64,000 nt of DNA from NCBI GenBank assembly GCA_041906145.1, contig JAYRJU010000004.1, forward strand, positions 62,001 to 126,000, given 5' to 3'. Shown piece after piece: positions 41,781-50,861 of this stretch. The position numbers and the translations under genes were made by a program. The notes below the pieces were generated by a model. The model saw nothing but the letters and a program-made list of their open reading frames with translations, did no database searches and had not been told where the DNA came from. The stretch comes from SHVO01 sp041906145 (lineage in GTDB: Bacteria > Pseudomonadota > Alphaproteobacteria > Rhodospirillales > Rhodospirillaceae). Every line of letters begins with the position of its first letter. The first letter of the stretch is position 1.

Positions 41781-41861
41781 GGGTCCTGCGCCCCCAGCCC
41801 CCCAGCCAACAAGTGCAGGACCACGAAGCCCCTCCGTTCCCCCCGGAGGGGCTTATTCTTT
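41781..41861 (+). ncRNA. Probable GsrN-like general-stress small RNA
   Basis: Predicted start is 6-8 nt after the EcfG -10 element. The RNA would be about 80 nt: stem 1 GGTCCTGC (41782-41789) pairs perfectly with GCAGGACC (41815-41822) around a 25-nt loop containing two C-runs (CCCCC and CCCCCC), then terminator AAGCCCCTCCG / CGGAGGGGCTT (41826-41854) and ATTCTTT. EcfG control, a C-rich 5' loop and a terminator hairpin are the features of Caulobacter GsrN, which pairs with G-rich leaders such as katG mRNA. Homology itself is not shown. Confidence 0.68.
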
Positions 41862-42126
41862 GGGCGGGGCCCTTCCAAAAATTCGGTTCGCCCACCGAAC
41901 CCGCCGCACACGGGTGTTCGTGGGCAATGCATAGCCCGACCTAGGCGAAGGAACTCCTACTGCGGGCGCTCTGGCAAGAGCGCAGCGGTGTCTTGGAATC
42001 TCCGCCTATCTCCGGAGAAGCGGCCGCAACGCGATCGCGGTCGCCGGCGCGGCAAAAGGCGCGAAGCGTCAGCGCAAACATTGAGCCGGTTCGCTCTCTG
42101 TGGGGCTTATATGCTAAGCACAGCCG
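41862..42126. other. Intergenic region between the sRNA and selO
   Basis: About 265 bp. It holds a small inverted repeat TTCGG-N8-CCGAA near 41881-41898 and no convincing gene; open frames on both strands lack start signals. The selO promoter is probably in its last third. Confidence 0.35.
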
Positions 42127-43593
42127 ATGAGCCCCAAGGACGGCGCCGCCCTTTTTTACTTCGATAATAGCTACGCACGGTTGCCCGAGCGCTTTTATCA
42201 GCGTGTCGCGCCTACACCTGTTACCGCGCCCGCTCTGATCCGTCTCAACGTTCCCTTGGCGCGCGAACTGGGGCTTGATCCCGTGCGTCTGGCATCTCCT
42301 GAAGCGGCCGCGATTTTCGCCGGGAATGTGATCGCGCCGGGGTCCGAGCCGCTGGCGATGGCCTACGCGGGGCATCAGTTCGGCAACTTCGTGCCTCAGC
42401 TTGGTGACGGGCGTGCGATCCTGATTGGTGAAGTGCTGGATAATCACGGGACGCGCCGGGATATTCACTTGAAAGGTGCCGGGCAAACACGCTTTTCACG
42501 CAGGGGCGATGGACGCGCGGCCCTCGGGCCGGTTTTGCGGGAATACATCGTCAGCGAAGCGATGGCCGCGTTCGGTATTCCAACCACACGCACCTTGGCG
42601 GCGGTAACGACGGGCGATCAGGTGTTTCGCGACAGGCCCTTGCCGGGCGCCGTGCTCACGCGGGTGGCGGCGAGCCATATGCGCGTCGGGACATTCGAGT
42701 ATTTCGCTGCGCGCCAGGACACGGATGGACTGCGCACGCTCGCGGACTATGCGATCGCGCGCCATTATCCGCACTGCCGTGACGCCCCGAATCCTTACCG
42801 TGCGTTTTTCGATGCGGTCATCGACGCGCAGGCCGGACTTATCGCCAAGTGGCTCCTTGTCGGTTTCATTCATGGCGTGATGAACACCGACAATATGACG
42901 ATCTCCGGCGAGACGATTGATTTCGGGCCCTGTGCGTTCATGGACTTCTACAATCCACGCCAAGTCTATAGCTCGATCGATGCGCGCGGCCGTTACGCTT
43001 ATGCCAATCAGCCGACCATCGGGCATTGGAATCTTGTGTGCCTCGCCGAGGCCCTGGTGCCGCTGTTGGCGGAGAACGAAGCGGCGGCGATCGTTGAAGC
43101 CGAACAGGCCATGGCGGCCTTTGGCCCCAAGTTCGAAGCGGCTTACCGGACGGGCCTCACCCGAAAGCTGGGGCTGGACGCCGAGGAAGAGGATGTGGCG
43201 TTGGCGCTGGAACTGTTACGCCTCATGGCCGACAACGGCGCCGATTTCACGCTCAGCTTCCGCGGCTTGAGCGAGGCGGCCGCAGACCCCGCGAAAGAAC
43301 CCGGCGTGCGCCGACTTTTCAGAGATCCCGCGGCCCTCGATGCTTGGCTCCCCGTCTGGCGGGCGCGGTTGCGTGATGCGGAAGGTATGCGGGCGGTGAA
43401 TCCCGCCTTCATTCCGCGCAATCACCTCGTCGAGGAGGCACTCGCTGCCGCCGTGGATCAGGCCGACTTTCAGCCCTTCGAAACGCTGCTCGAGGTCATT
43501 GCCAAGCCATTCGACGATCAGCCTGGACGTGAGGTCTATGGGCAGCCGCCGCGTCCCGAACAGGTTGTACATCAAACGTTTTGCGGCACTTAA
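42127..43593 (+). CDS. selO: SelO/YdiU protein adenylyltransferase (UPF0061)
   Basis: A 488-residue pseudokinase-fold enzyme that transfers AMP to protein Ser/Thr/Tyr in redox stress in its studied relatives. Seen: FDNSYARLPERFYQRVAPTPV, MAYAGHQFGNFVPQLGDGRAILIGE, DIHLKGAGQTRFSRRGDGRAALGPVLREYIVSEAM, GFIHGVMNTDNMTISGETIDFGPCAFMD and a C-terminal TFCGT whose cysteine takes the place of selenocysteine in eukaryotic SelO. Length is normal. The stress island position fits its redox role. Confidence 0.93.
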   Translation: MSPKDGAALFYFDNSYARLPERFYQRVAPTPVTAPALIRLNVPLARELGLDPVRLASPEAAAIFAGNVIAPGSEPLAMAYAGHQFGNFVPQLGDGRAILIGEVLDNHGTRRDIHLKGAGQTRFSRRGDGRAALGPVLREYIVSEAMAAFGIPTTRTLAAVTTGDQVFRDRPLPGAVLTRVAASHMRVGTFEYFAARQDTDGLRTLADYAIARHYPHCRDAPNPYRAFFDAVIDAQAGLIAKWLLVGFIHGVMNTDNMTISGETIDFGPCAFMDFYNPRQVYSSIDARGRYAYANQPTIGHWNLVCLAEALVPLLAENEAAAIVEAEQAMAAFGPKFEAAYRTGLTRKLGLDAEEEDVALALELLRLMADNGADFTLSFRGLSEAAADPAKEPGVRRLFRDPAALDAWLPVWRARLRDAEGMRAVNPAFIPRNHLVEEALAAAVDQADFQPFETLLEVIAKPFDDQPGREVYGQPPRPEQVVHQTFCGT

Positions 43594-43663
43594 GGGGCTG
43601 TGCCGCTAACGCCTCCTTCGTGTACCATGGCTGCTCATACCTTTTGCCTGAAGGACGAGTGCG

Positions 43664-45019
43664 ATGCGTCAAACCCTCTCCATTGCCCTGATCGCCGCCG
43701 GAACGTTTTTCACCGGGGCAGCGTTCGCCGCCGAGACGGTGCGCGAAAGCGCCGCCAGCGTTCCAATGCCCCCCGGGTTTCGCATCGAGCAGAGCGAGGT
43801 GGAAGGGCCTGTGTTTGCCGATCAGCGCGGGATGACGCTCTATTATTGGCCGCTGCGCACGATGCGCAATGGCGTGACGGGCGACGCTGCGAACGCATCC
43901 GCCTGCATGGACGAGAAAACGACGAAGACCGCCGGCCTTATGAGCCCGTACCCGCCGGGCCTTGAACTGCCTGAGCTCGACAAGCGCCTGTCCTGTGCTG
44001 AAGTGTGGCCACCGGCGTTGGCGGCCGACGACGCCAAGGCGGTTGGCGCTTTCACCATCATCACGCGCAAGGATGGCCGCAAGCAGTGGGCTTACGACGA
44101 GCACGCGCTGTACACCTCCAATCGCGACAAGCTTCCTGGTGACGTGCTTGGCGCAACCACGCGCGATATGGGCGGGGCCGCCGAAGTGCCGGCCCATCGC
44201 AAGGTCGCCACGCCGCCGCCAGCCGTGCCGCCGGGCTTTGCGATCAACACGGTCGCGACCGGCCGTCAGTTGCTGACCGACAAATATTTCTCGATCTACA
44301 CCTCGGACCGCGATGGCGCGAACAAGTCCAATTGCGACGCCAGCTGCCTCAAAACCTGGAAGCCGGTGATCGCGCCGCAGTCCGCCGTGTCGCAAGGTGA
44401 GTGGAGCGTATTCGAGCGCTCACCGGGCGTACGTCAGTGGGCCTTCCGCAAGAAGCCGCTCTACACCTATGTCCTCGACACCGAAACGAGCAGCCTTCAG
44501 GGCGGCGACGTACCGGGGTGGAACGTGGCTTATACGCAACCCGCGCCCGCCGCGCCCAAAGGGTTTACGGAACAGGATACCGACATCGGCATCGTGCTGG
44601 CCGATTCCAAAGGCATGACGATCTACACCTATAACTGCGGTGACGATTCCGCCGACCAGCTCGATTGCTCGTTCCCGGACTCTCCGCAGGGTTATCGCTT
44701 GGCCATCTGTGGCGGCGGCAAGGTAGAGCGCTGCCTGCGCGACTGGCCGTATGTGACCGCGTCGGCGGATGCCAAAAGCCCGAACCGCACCTGGACAGTG
44801 ATGACCATCGACCCGATGTCGGGTCACATCGCGCAGGATGGTCAGCCGGGTGCGCTGCGGGTGTGGGCCTATCGCGGCATTCCCGTGTACACGCACTATC
44901 GCGACAAGCAACCGGGCGACTACACCGGTAACTCCAATGGCGAATTCGGCGGCGGCCGCAACGGTTTCCGCGCCTTCTGGCTGCGCGACGATTACTTCGA
45001 CAACGCAGGCGGAAGATAA
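43664..45019 (+). CDS. Secreted protein with three Lipoprotein_15-like (COG4315) repeats
   Basis: A 451-residue protein with a signal peptide (LSIALIAAGTFFTGAAFA) and three repeats of the secreted-repeat type (PF03640): ADQRGMTLYYW...GAFTIITRKDGRKQWAYDEHALYTSNRDKLPGD; TDKYFSIYTSDRDG...WSVFERSPGVRQWAFRKKPLYTY; ADSKGMTIYTYNCGDD...WTVMTIDPMSGH...RVWAYRGIPVYTHYRDKQPGD. Each repeat has CxxxW-type cysteines. Function unknown; some relatives are periplasmic haem or copper-related candidates. No lipobox is visible. Confidence 0.8.
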   Translation: MRQTLSIALIAAGTFFTGAAFAAETVRESAASVPMPPGFRIEQSEVEGPVFADQRGMTLYYWPLRTMRNGVTGDAANASACMDEKTTKTAGLMSPYPPGLELPELDKRLSCAEVWPPALAADDAKAVGAFTIITRKDGRKQWAYDEHALYTSNRDKLPGDVLGATTRDMGGAAEVPAHRKVATPPPAVPPGFAINTVATGRQLLTDKYFSIYTSDRDGANKSNCDASCLKTWKPVIAPQSAVSQGEWSVFERSPGVRQWAFRKKPLYTYVLDTETSSLQGGDVPGWNVAYTQPAPAAPKGFTEQDTDIGIVLADSKGMTIYTYNCGDDSADQLDCSFPDSPQGYRLAICGGGKVERCLRDWPYVTASADAKSPNRTWTVMTIDPMSGHIAQDGQPGALRVWAYRGIPVYTHYRDKQPGDYTGNSNGEFGGGRNGFRAFWLRDDYFDNAGGR

Positions 45020-45063
45020 CGCGCCGCGCATCTAAGAGACGACGGCCAACAGGGGAGGGCACA

Positions 45064-46029
45064 ATGTCTCAGGAAGAATCAGGCGCATCGCGACGCGATT
45101 TTTTTGGAGCCGCAGCGGGTATCGCGGCAATCGCGGCGACGGCCGTAACGCCGGCGGCAGCCGCGGCGGCGGCCGCTCCCGCTTCGTCTTCTCAAGGCGA
45201 TAAACTTCGCACACTTTTGAAGGTCGCCGCGCCGCTTCCGGCCCCGATCGTCTATGACGTCGCCTCGGCGAAGCTCGCTCAGTTTATGGGTTTCAAGGTC
45301 ATCACCATCGGTGGAAGCGCAACGTCCAGCGGCATGTACGGCATGGGCGACTACGGTATGGCCACCATCTCCGAACTCGTGGAGCTGGCGGTGCGTATGG
45401 CGCAAGCGCTGGAAACCCCGCTCATCGCCGATGCCGATGATGGCGGTGGAAATCCGATGAACGTCTACCGCGCCATGAAGCGCTACGCCAAAGGCGGTGT
45501 TGCGTGCGTCCTTCTCGAAGACCTGACTGGCGCGAAGCATGTGCCGGGCCGCCCCGAGGGCCAGATGGTCCCGCTCGCCGTGCACGTCGATAAAATCAAA
45601 GCCGCGATGGATGCCGGCGGCGCCGGCGGTCCGCTCGTTCTTGCGCGCAGTGACGGCCTCGGCAAAGGCGAGAGTTTCGATCAGGTCCTCGCGCGCGTGA
45701 AAGCTTATGCGGATGCTGGCGCGGAATTGATTTTCGTGTCGGGCGCGTCGCTCGAGCAGAAAAAGAAGATCGCCGAAACGACCGGCAAGCCCTTGTTCTC
45801 GACCGGCGGTCCCGCGTCGGTTACGGAAGAAGCCGCCGTCGGGGTGAGGGTTCCGGCGTTCGCGATCGAGCCTTATGCGCTGGGCGCCTCGCACGCGGCT
45901 ATGGCCGCGCTTTTGAAGGACGGCAAGATTGCCGGCCTTCCAACGGTCCCGCGCGAAGCCTCGCTCGCCATCGCCGATGCCAAGATGTGGGCCGAAATCC
46001 ACCAGAAATATAACGCCGATAAAGCGTGA
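45064..46029 (+). CDS. Isocitrate lyase/PEP mutase-family protein with Tat signal
   Basis: A 321-residue protein. The N-terminus has a twin-arginine signal (ASRRDFFGAAAGIAAIAATA, residues 9-28), then a PEP mutase/isocitrate lyase superfamily TIM barrel: IVYDVASAKLAQFMGFKVITIGGS, LIADADDGGGNPMNVYRAM, VLLEDLTGAKHVPGRPEGQMVPL, LVLARSDGLGKGESFDQVLARVKAYADAGAELIFV. The KKCGH loop of isocitrate lyase is replaced. Related enzymes cleave or rearrange C-C or C-P bonds. Export to the periplasm would be unusual. GTGA overlap couples it to the aldolase gene. Confidence 0.83.
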   Translation: MSQEESGASRRDFFGAAAGIAAIAATAVTPAAAAAAAAPASSSQGDKLRTLLKVAAPLPAPIVYDVASAKLAQFMGFKVITIGGSATSSGMYGMGDYGMATISELVELAVRMAQALETPLIADADDGGGNPMNVYRAMKRYAKGGVACVLLEDLTGAKHVPGRPEGQMVPLAVHVDKIKAAMDAGGAGGPLVLARSDGLGKGESFDQVLARVKAYADAGAELIFVSGASLEQKKKIAETTGKPLFSTGGPASVTEEAAVGVRVPAFAIEPYALGASHAAMAALLKDGKIAGLPTVPREASLAIADAKMWAEIHQKYNADKA

Positions 46030-46763
46030 GGCTCGGGGATTTGGCTGCGCTCTCGTTCGATGATCCACGCGTCCAGCGCCTTCGGGCCGACCTCGCACTG
46101 GCTTTGCGCGCAGCCGATCATCACGGCCTGTCCGAAGGCGTCTGCAATCACTTCAGTCTCGCCGTTCCCGATTCCAGTGATCGCTTCCTGATCAATCCGC
46201 GTGGATTGCATTGGAGCGAGATAGGCGCCGACGATATCCTCATGGTCGACGCCGAGGGGCGTAAGCTCGAAGGCCGTCACGAAGTCGAACCCACCGCGAT
46301 GTTCATCCACGCCGCCGTGCACCGGGTCGCCGGCAAAGCCTGCGTGATGCACACCCACATGACCTACGCGACGGCGGTGTCCGTCACCCGCGGCATGCCC
46401 TTCGATACGGCGCTCTCGCAGAACGCCATGCGCTTCCACGGCCGCGTCGCCTTCGATCCGAACTACAGCGGTCTTGCCCTGGACGCATCGGAAGGCGAGC
46501 GCATCGCCAAGGCCATGGGCAATGCGGACATCGTTTTCCTCGCCAATCACGGCGTCATCGTTTGCGGCGGGCGTATCGACTACGCTTATGATGATCTCTA
46601 CTTCCTCGAGCGCGCGTGTCAGACGCAGATGATCGCCGCGGCCAGCGGCGTGCCGCTCGCGCCGGTGTCCGCCAACTTGGCCGGCCACGTCGCCGCGCAG
46701 TGCGTGCAGGAGCGGCTCCAATCTGAGTTGTTCTTCGACGCGCTTCGCCGGAAGCTCAAATAG
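46026..46763 (+). CDS. Class II aldolase/adducin-family protein
   Basis: A 245-residue zinc-dependent aldolase/epimerase-type domain: GVCNHFSLAVPDSSDRFLINPRGLHWSEIGADDILMVD, metal ligands in MHTHMTYATAVSV and in LANHGVIVCGG, and the acidic residue after them. Substrate unknown. No signal sequence is seen, in contrast to its Tat-bearing partner, so the two proteins may work in different compartments. GTG start overlaps the upstream TGA (GTGA). Confidence 0.87.
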   Translation: MRLGDLAALSFDDPRVQRLRADLALALRAADHHGLSEGVCNHFSLAVPDSSDRFLINPRGLHWSEIGADDILMVDAEGRKLEGRHEVEPTAMFIHAAVHRVAGKACVMHTHMTYATAVSVTRGMPFDTALSQNAMRFHGRVAFDPNYSGLALDASEGERIAKAMGNADIVFLANHGVIVCGGRIDYAYDDLYFLERACQTQMIAAASGVPLAPVSANLAGHVAAQCVQERLQSELFFDALRRKLK

Positions 46764-46782
46764 CGGATTTCCATTGCAAACC

Positions 46783-46813
46783 GGGCCCCTTCGGTTATTG
46801 AGGGCCCATGTTT
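46783..46813 (+). terminator. Weak hairpin upstream of argS
   Basis: GGGCCC (46783-46788) and GGGCCC (46802-46807) with a 13-nt loop, then ATGTTTTG; probably ends the aldolase operon. Confidence 0.4.
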
Positions 46814-46943
46814 TGCGCGCTGGCCAGCATCTCTTGGGGTGGGCACCGACGAGGAGAGTGATCTTCTCGTGCATATCTATTGAAATCAGTGCTTTAACCA
46901 CCCATTTTGCGCCCTTCCAAACGGCTGGCGTCCGGAGACCTCA

Positions 46944-48722
46944 ATGAACATCTTCCAGACCTTTAAATCCCGCATCGATGCCGTCGTCGGGGAACTGATG
47001 GCCGAAGGCGCGCTCCCCGCCGGCCTCGATCTCACGCGCGTCGCGGCGGAACCGCCGCGCGAAACCGCCCACGGCGATATCGCCACGAACGCCGCCATGA
47101 TCCTGGCCAAGCCCGCCGGTAAACCGCCGCGCGTGATCGCCGACATGCTCGTGGAGCGTCTGAAGAAACTTCCGGATGTGACGGACGCTTCGGTCGCAGG
47201 CCCCGGCTTCATCAATCTCAAGATCAACGACGATATCTGGCGTGGTGCGCTGCGCGATGTGCTCGCCGAGGGCGTCCGCTACGGCGATGCCTCTATCGGC
47301 GGCAATGTCCCGGTGAACGTCGAGTACGTCTCGGCGAACCCAACCGGTCCGATGCACGTCGGCCATGCGCGCGGCGCGGTGATCGGTGACGCGCTCGCCA
47401 ATCTCCTGGCGAAGGCCGGATACAAGGTCACGAAGGAATACTACATCAACGATGCCGGTGGGCAGGTCGATAACGTCGCCCGCGCGCTGCGCATGCGTTA
47501 TCTCCAAGTGCTCGGCAAGGTTACCGCCGAAGACGTGCAGGGCGCGCTCGAGCGTAAGGAAATCCAGTACGGCGGTGACTATCTCATACCCTGTGCCGAG
47601 GCTCTGGCGAAACGCGACGGTGACAAATGGGCGAGCATCACCGACGATGCCGAGTGGATCCCGGCGCTGCGCGACTTCACCGTCGAATTCATGATGCGCA
47701 TTGTAAAAGAAGACCTCGCGGCCATGGGCATCAAGCACGATGTCTTCACGTCGGAAAAGAAGCTGACTCAGGCCGGCAAGGTCGATGACGCGCTGAAGTT
47801 CATGGACGAGAAGGGGCTCACCTACACGGGCGTGCTCGAACCGCCCAAGGGCAAGACCCCGGACGATTACGAACCGCGCCCGCAACTTCTGTTCAAGGCC
47901 ACCGCATTCGGGGACGAGATCGACCGCCCGCTCAAGAAGTCGAGCGGCGCCTGGACCTATTTCGCCGCCGACATCGCTTATCACAAGGACAAGCTTGACC
48001 GCGGTTTCTACGATCTCGTCAACATCTGGGGCGCCGACCACGGCGGTTACGTGAAACGCGTCGAGGCGGCGATCAAGGCGATGACCGACGGGAAGGGCAA
48101 GCTGGACGTGCTCCTCGCCCAGATGGTGCGCGTGTTCAATAACGGCGAACCGGTGAAGATGTCGAAACGCGCCGGCACTTTCGTCACGATGCGCGATCTC
48201 ATCGACGAGGTCGGCAAGGACGTCGTGCGCTTCATCATGCTGACACGCAAGAACGACGCGCCGCTCGATTTCGACTATGCCAAAGTCACCGAGAAGTCCC
48301 GCGAGAACCCGGTGTTCTACGTGCAGTATGCTTATGCCCGTGGCCGCAGCGTTTTCCGCCACGCCGCCGAAATGTTCGCCGGCGCCGATTTATCGGAAAA
48401 GGGATTGGCTTCGGCCAACCTTGCGCGCCTCACGGACCCAGATGAAATCGGCGTCATGCGCCTGATGGCCTCCTGGCCGCGTACCGTGGAAGGCGCCGCA
48501 CTCGCCCACGAGCCGCATCGCCTCGCGTTCTACATGTACGATCTAGCCTCGGCGTTCCACGCGTTGTGGAATAAAGGCAACGAGGCGGTCGAACTCCGCT
48601 TCCTGCAGTCTGATGACAAAGAAGTGAGCTTGGCCCGCCTCGCGCTTGTTCGCGCCGTCGGGCTGGTGATAGCCTCTGGTCTTGCGGTCTTCGGGGTGGA
48701 GCCCGTGGAGGAAATGCGTTAA
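46944..48722 (+). CDS. argS: Arginyl-tRNA synthetase
   Basis: A 592-residue class Ia synthetase: VNVEYVSANPTGPMHVGHARGAVIGDALAN (HxGH), GADHGGYVKRVEAAIKAM, and VKMSKRAGTFVTMRDLIDEVG (KMSKR), with the N-terminal Add-1 domain and C-terminal DALR anticodon domain (PHRLAFYMYDLASAFHALWNKGN). GGAGA lies 7 nt before the ATG. First gene of the conserved string to SecF. Confidence 0.96.
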   Translation: MNIFQTFKSRIDAVVGELMAEGALPAGLDLTRVAAEPPRETAHGDIATNAAMILAKPAGKPPRVIADMLVERLKKLPDVTDASVAGPGFINLKINDDIWRGALRDVLAEGVRYGDASIGGNVPVNVEYVSANPTGPMHVGHARGAVIGDALANLLAKAGYKVTKEYYINDAGGQVDNVARALRMRYLQVLGKVTAEDVQGALERKEIQYGGDYLIPCAEALAKRDGDKWASITDDAEWIPALRDFTVEFMMRIVKEDLAAMGIKHDVFTSEKKLTQAGKVDDALKFMDEKGLTYTGVLEPPKGKTPDDYEPRPQLLFKATAFGDEIDRPLKKSSGAWTYFAADIAYHKDKLDRGFYDLVNIWGADHGGYVKRVEAAIKAMTDGKGKLDVLLAQMVRVFNNGEPVKMSKRAGTFVTMRDLIDEVGKDVVRFIMLTRKNDAPLDFDYAKVTEKSRENPVFYVQYAYARGRSVFRHAAEMFAGADLSEKGLASANLARLTDPDEIGVMRLMASWPRTVEGAALAHEPHRLAFYMYDLASAFHALWNKGNEAVELRFLQSDDKEVSLARLALVRAVGLVIASGLAVFGVEPVEEMR

Positions 48723-49801
48723 TGCCGCTGCGCGACAACGACGATCCGCCTTTGCGCCGGGCTCCGGACCAAAAACGGAGTCAATCCGCTGAGAGCCGGT
48801 CCGCGGACGATTTGCGCGTCCAGCCGTTCACTGATGACGTTTTCAGCGAGTATCACACCCGCCGCAAAGAGGCGGGCGCGCCGTTCGGCCTTATAGCCGG
48901 TGTTGTGATCGGCGTCGCGGCTGTCGCGGGCATCGGCTGGTATCTGTGGACCAGCGGCGCGCTCGGCGGCGGCAGCTCCGCTGATGGCGTTCTGCAACTC
49001 GTGAAAGCCAATCCCGATCCGTACAAAGTGAAACCGGAAAATCCGGGCGGCATGCAGGTCGAGAACCAGGACAAGCTGGTGTACGACCGCGTCGCCAAGG
49101 GTGAAGCGCCGCCGCGCGTTGAGAACCTGCTTCCCGCGCCCGAAGAACCCAAAGCGCCGCCGAAGCCCGTCGCCCCGCCGGCTGAATCTGCGAAGCCTGA
49201 GCCCGCCCCGCCGGTCGAGACCGCAAAAGCGGAGCCGCCGCCCGCCGAGTCCGCGAAGCCGGTTGAGACGGCCAAGCCCGAACCCCCGAAAGAGGTGGCC
49301 AAAGCCGAACCGGCTAAGCCCGCGCCGCCCGCGAAGGCGGAGCAGGACGATCTCGCCTCTTTGGTTGCAGCCGCCACCGGCGGACGCGAAGCGGCGACTG
49401 GCCCCATCAATACTAAGCCCGGCGCGGCGCCCGTCGCCGAGGCCCCCGCGCCGCAAACCCAGGTCGCCGCCGCGCCGCCTGTCGCTCCGGCAGCGCCTGC
49501 CGCGGCCGCGGCCGTGACCGCGCCGCCGGCGGTGGCGCCCGCGGCTATGGCCGGCGCCTTCCAGATCCAGCTTGCCTCGGCGCGGTCGGAGCAGGGCGCT
49601 ATGGGTGAATGGAACCGCATCGTCGGCAAGAACAAGGATGCTCTCGCGGGCCTGACCCCGAACGTCGCCCGGGTCGACTTGGGCGAGAAGGGGGTGTTCT
49701 TCCGTCTGCGCGCTGGTCCGCTCAAGGACAAGGCGGCGGCGGATACGGTCTGCTCAGCCCTCGGCGCGCAGAACGTCGGCTGTATCGTCGTCAGACCCTA
49801 A
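48722..49801 (+). CDS. SPOR-domain membrane protein
   Basis: A 359-residue protein: cytoplasmic N-terminus, one membrane helix (FGLIAGVVIGVAAVAGIGWYLW, about 60-81), a long Pro/Ala/Lys/Glu linker (about 150-270), and a C-terminal SPOR domain (AFQIQLASARSEQGAMGEWNRI...GVFFRLRAGPLKDKAAADTVCSAL...GCIVVRP). SPOR domains bind denuded septal peptidoglycan. Shares one base with the argS stop. Linker is strongly repetitive (AKPEPP-like units). Confidence 0.9.
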   Translation: MPLRDNDDPPLRRAPDQKRSQSAESRSADDLRVQPFTDDVFSEYHTRRKEAGAPFGLIAGVVIGVAAVAGIGWYLWTSGALGGGSSADGVLQLVKANPDPYKVKPENPGGMQVENQDKLVYDRVAKGEAPPRVENLLPAPEEPKAPPKPVAPPAESAKPEPAPPVETAKAEPPPAESAKPVETAKPEPPKEVAKAEPAKPAPPAKAEQDDLASLVAAATGGREAATGPINTKPGAAPVAEAPAPQTQVAAAPPVAPAAPAAAAAVTAPPAVAPAAMAGAFQIQLASARSEQGAMGEWNRIVGKNKDALAGLTPNVARVDLGEKGVFFRLRAGPLKDKAAADTVCSALGAQNVGCIVVRP

Positions 49802-49805
49802 GCCG

Positions 49806-50861
49806 ATGCCCGCATCCCAACTCGCGGCGGCTCCGCTCGCCGCCATCTTCGGTTTCAAGGGCCTCGTCCTTAACGAGGCGGAGCGCACCTTCTTCAAAAG
49901 CGTGCGTCCGATGGGCTACATCCTCTTCGCACGCAACATTGAAAACCCGGCGCAAGTGCTTGCACTGGTGAACGATCTTCGTTCACTAAATTCCGACCAG
50001 GATCCTGTCGTGTTGATCGACCAGGAAGGCGGCCGGGTACAGCGTTTGAAGCCGCCGTACTGGCGTCCCGCGCCGGCGGGAGCGGAGTTCGCCGCGCTTT
50101 TCAACAAGGACGCGGACGCCGCCGCGCGCCATTTGCGCATCAACTTCCAGCTCATCGGCGAGGAACTGCGCGCCGTCGGCATCGACGTGGACTGTGCGCC
50201 GGTCATGGATGTTCCCGTGCCAGGCTCCCATGACGTCATCGGCGACCGGGCCTACGGCACCGATCCCACCACCGTTTACGAACTCGCCCGCCAGGTCTGC
50301 GAAGGCCTTATCGATGCCGGCGTGGTCCCTGTGATCAAGCATATCCCGGGCCATGGCCGTGCCATGAGCGATAGCCATCTGGAACTCCCGCGCGTCGGCG
50401 CCGACCTTGCGACCTTGCGCGCCACAGATTTCGCGCCTTTTCGTGCTTTCTGCCGTGCCGCCGACCGGCCCATCGCCTTTGGGATGACCGCCCACGTGGT
50501 TTACGAAGCGATTGACCCCGATCTGCCCGCCACGACTTCGCGCCGCATGATCGAAGACATCATCCGCGGCGAAATCGGCTTTCAAGGCCTGCTCATGAGC
50601 GATGACCTGGGCATGAAGGCCCTGAGCGGCTCCTACGACGAGCGCGCCGCCAAATCGCTGGCGGCGGGCTGCGATGTGGTCCTGCACTGCGACGGGAATA
50701 TGGAAGATATGGAAGCCGTTGCGCGGGGGACCGGGCCTTTGGGTGAACGCGGCCTCAAGGCTCTCGCCGACAGTGCCGGCGTCCGCCGGCGTCCGCGCAT
50801 GGTCATGGCCGACGCACCGGCCGCGGACTTCAAGATCATGGCGGCCCTGCGCCGTGGATAA
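49806..50861 (+). CDS. nagZ: Beta-N-acetylhexosaminidase NagZ (GH3)
   Basis: A 351-residue cytosolic enzyme of peptidoglycan recycling, removing GlcNAc from anhydroMurNAc peptides. Seen: GYILFARNIENPAQVLALVNDLR, DQEGGRVQRL, the catalytic/loop motif KHIPGHGRAMSDSHLELP (His/Asp dyad) and LLMSDDLGMKAL (nucleophile Asp). The stop overlaps the start of the M50 gene. Confidence 0.94.
   Translation: MPASQLAAAPLAAIFGFKGLVLNEAERTFFKSVRPMGYILFARNIENPAQVLALVNDLRSLNSDQDPVVLIDQEGGRVQRLKPPYWRPAPAGAEFAALFNKDADAAARHLRINFQLIGEELRAVGIDVDCAPVMDVPVPGSHDVIGDRAYGTDPTTVYELARQVCEGLIDAGVVPVIKHIPGHGRAMSDSHLELPRVGADLATLRATDFAPFRAFCRAADRPIAFGMTAHVVYEAIDPDLPATTSRRMIEDIIRGEIGFQGLLMSDDLGMKALSGSYDERAAKSLAAGCDVVLHCDGNMEDMEAVARGTGPLGERGLKALADSAGVRRRPRMVMADAPAADFKIMAALRRG

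Noticed and set aside
41699..42167. Open frames across the sRNA and its terminator
   Set aside because: They read through a perfect terminator and have no Shine-Dalgarno site.
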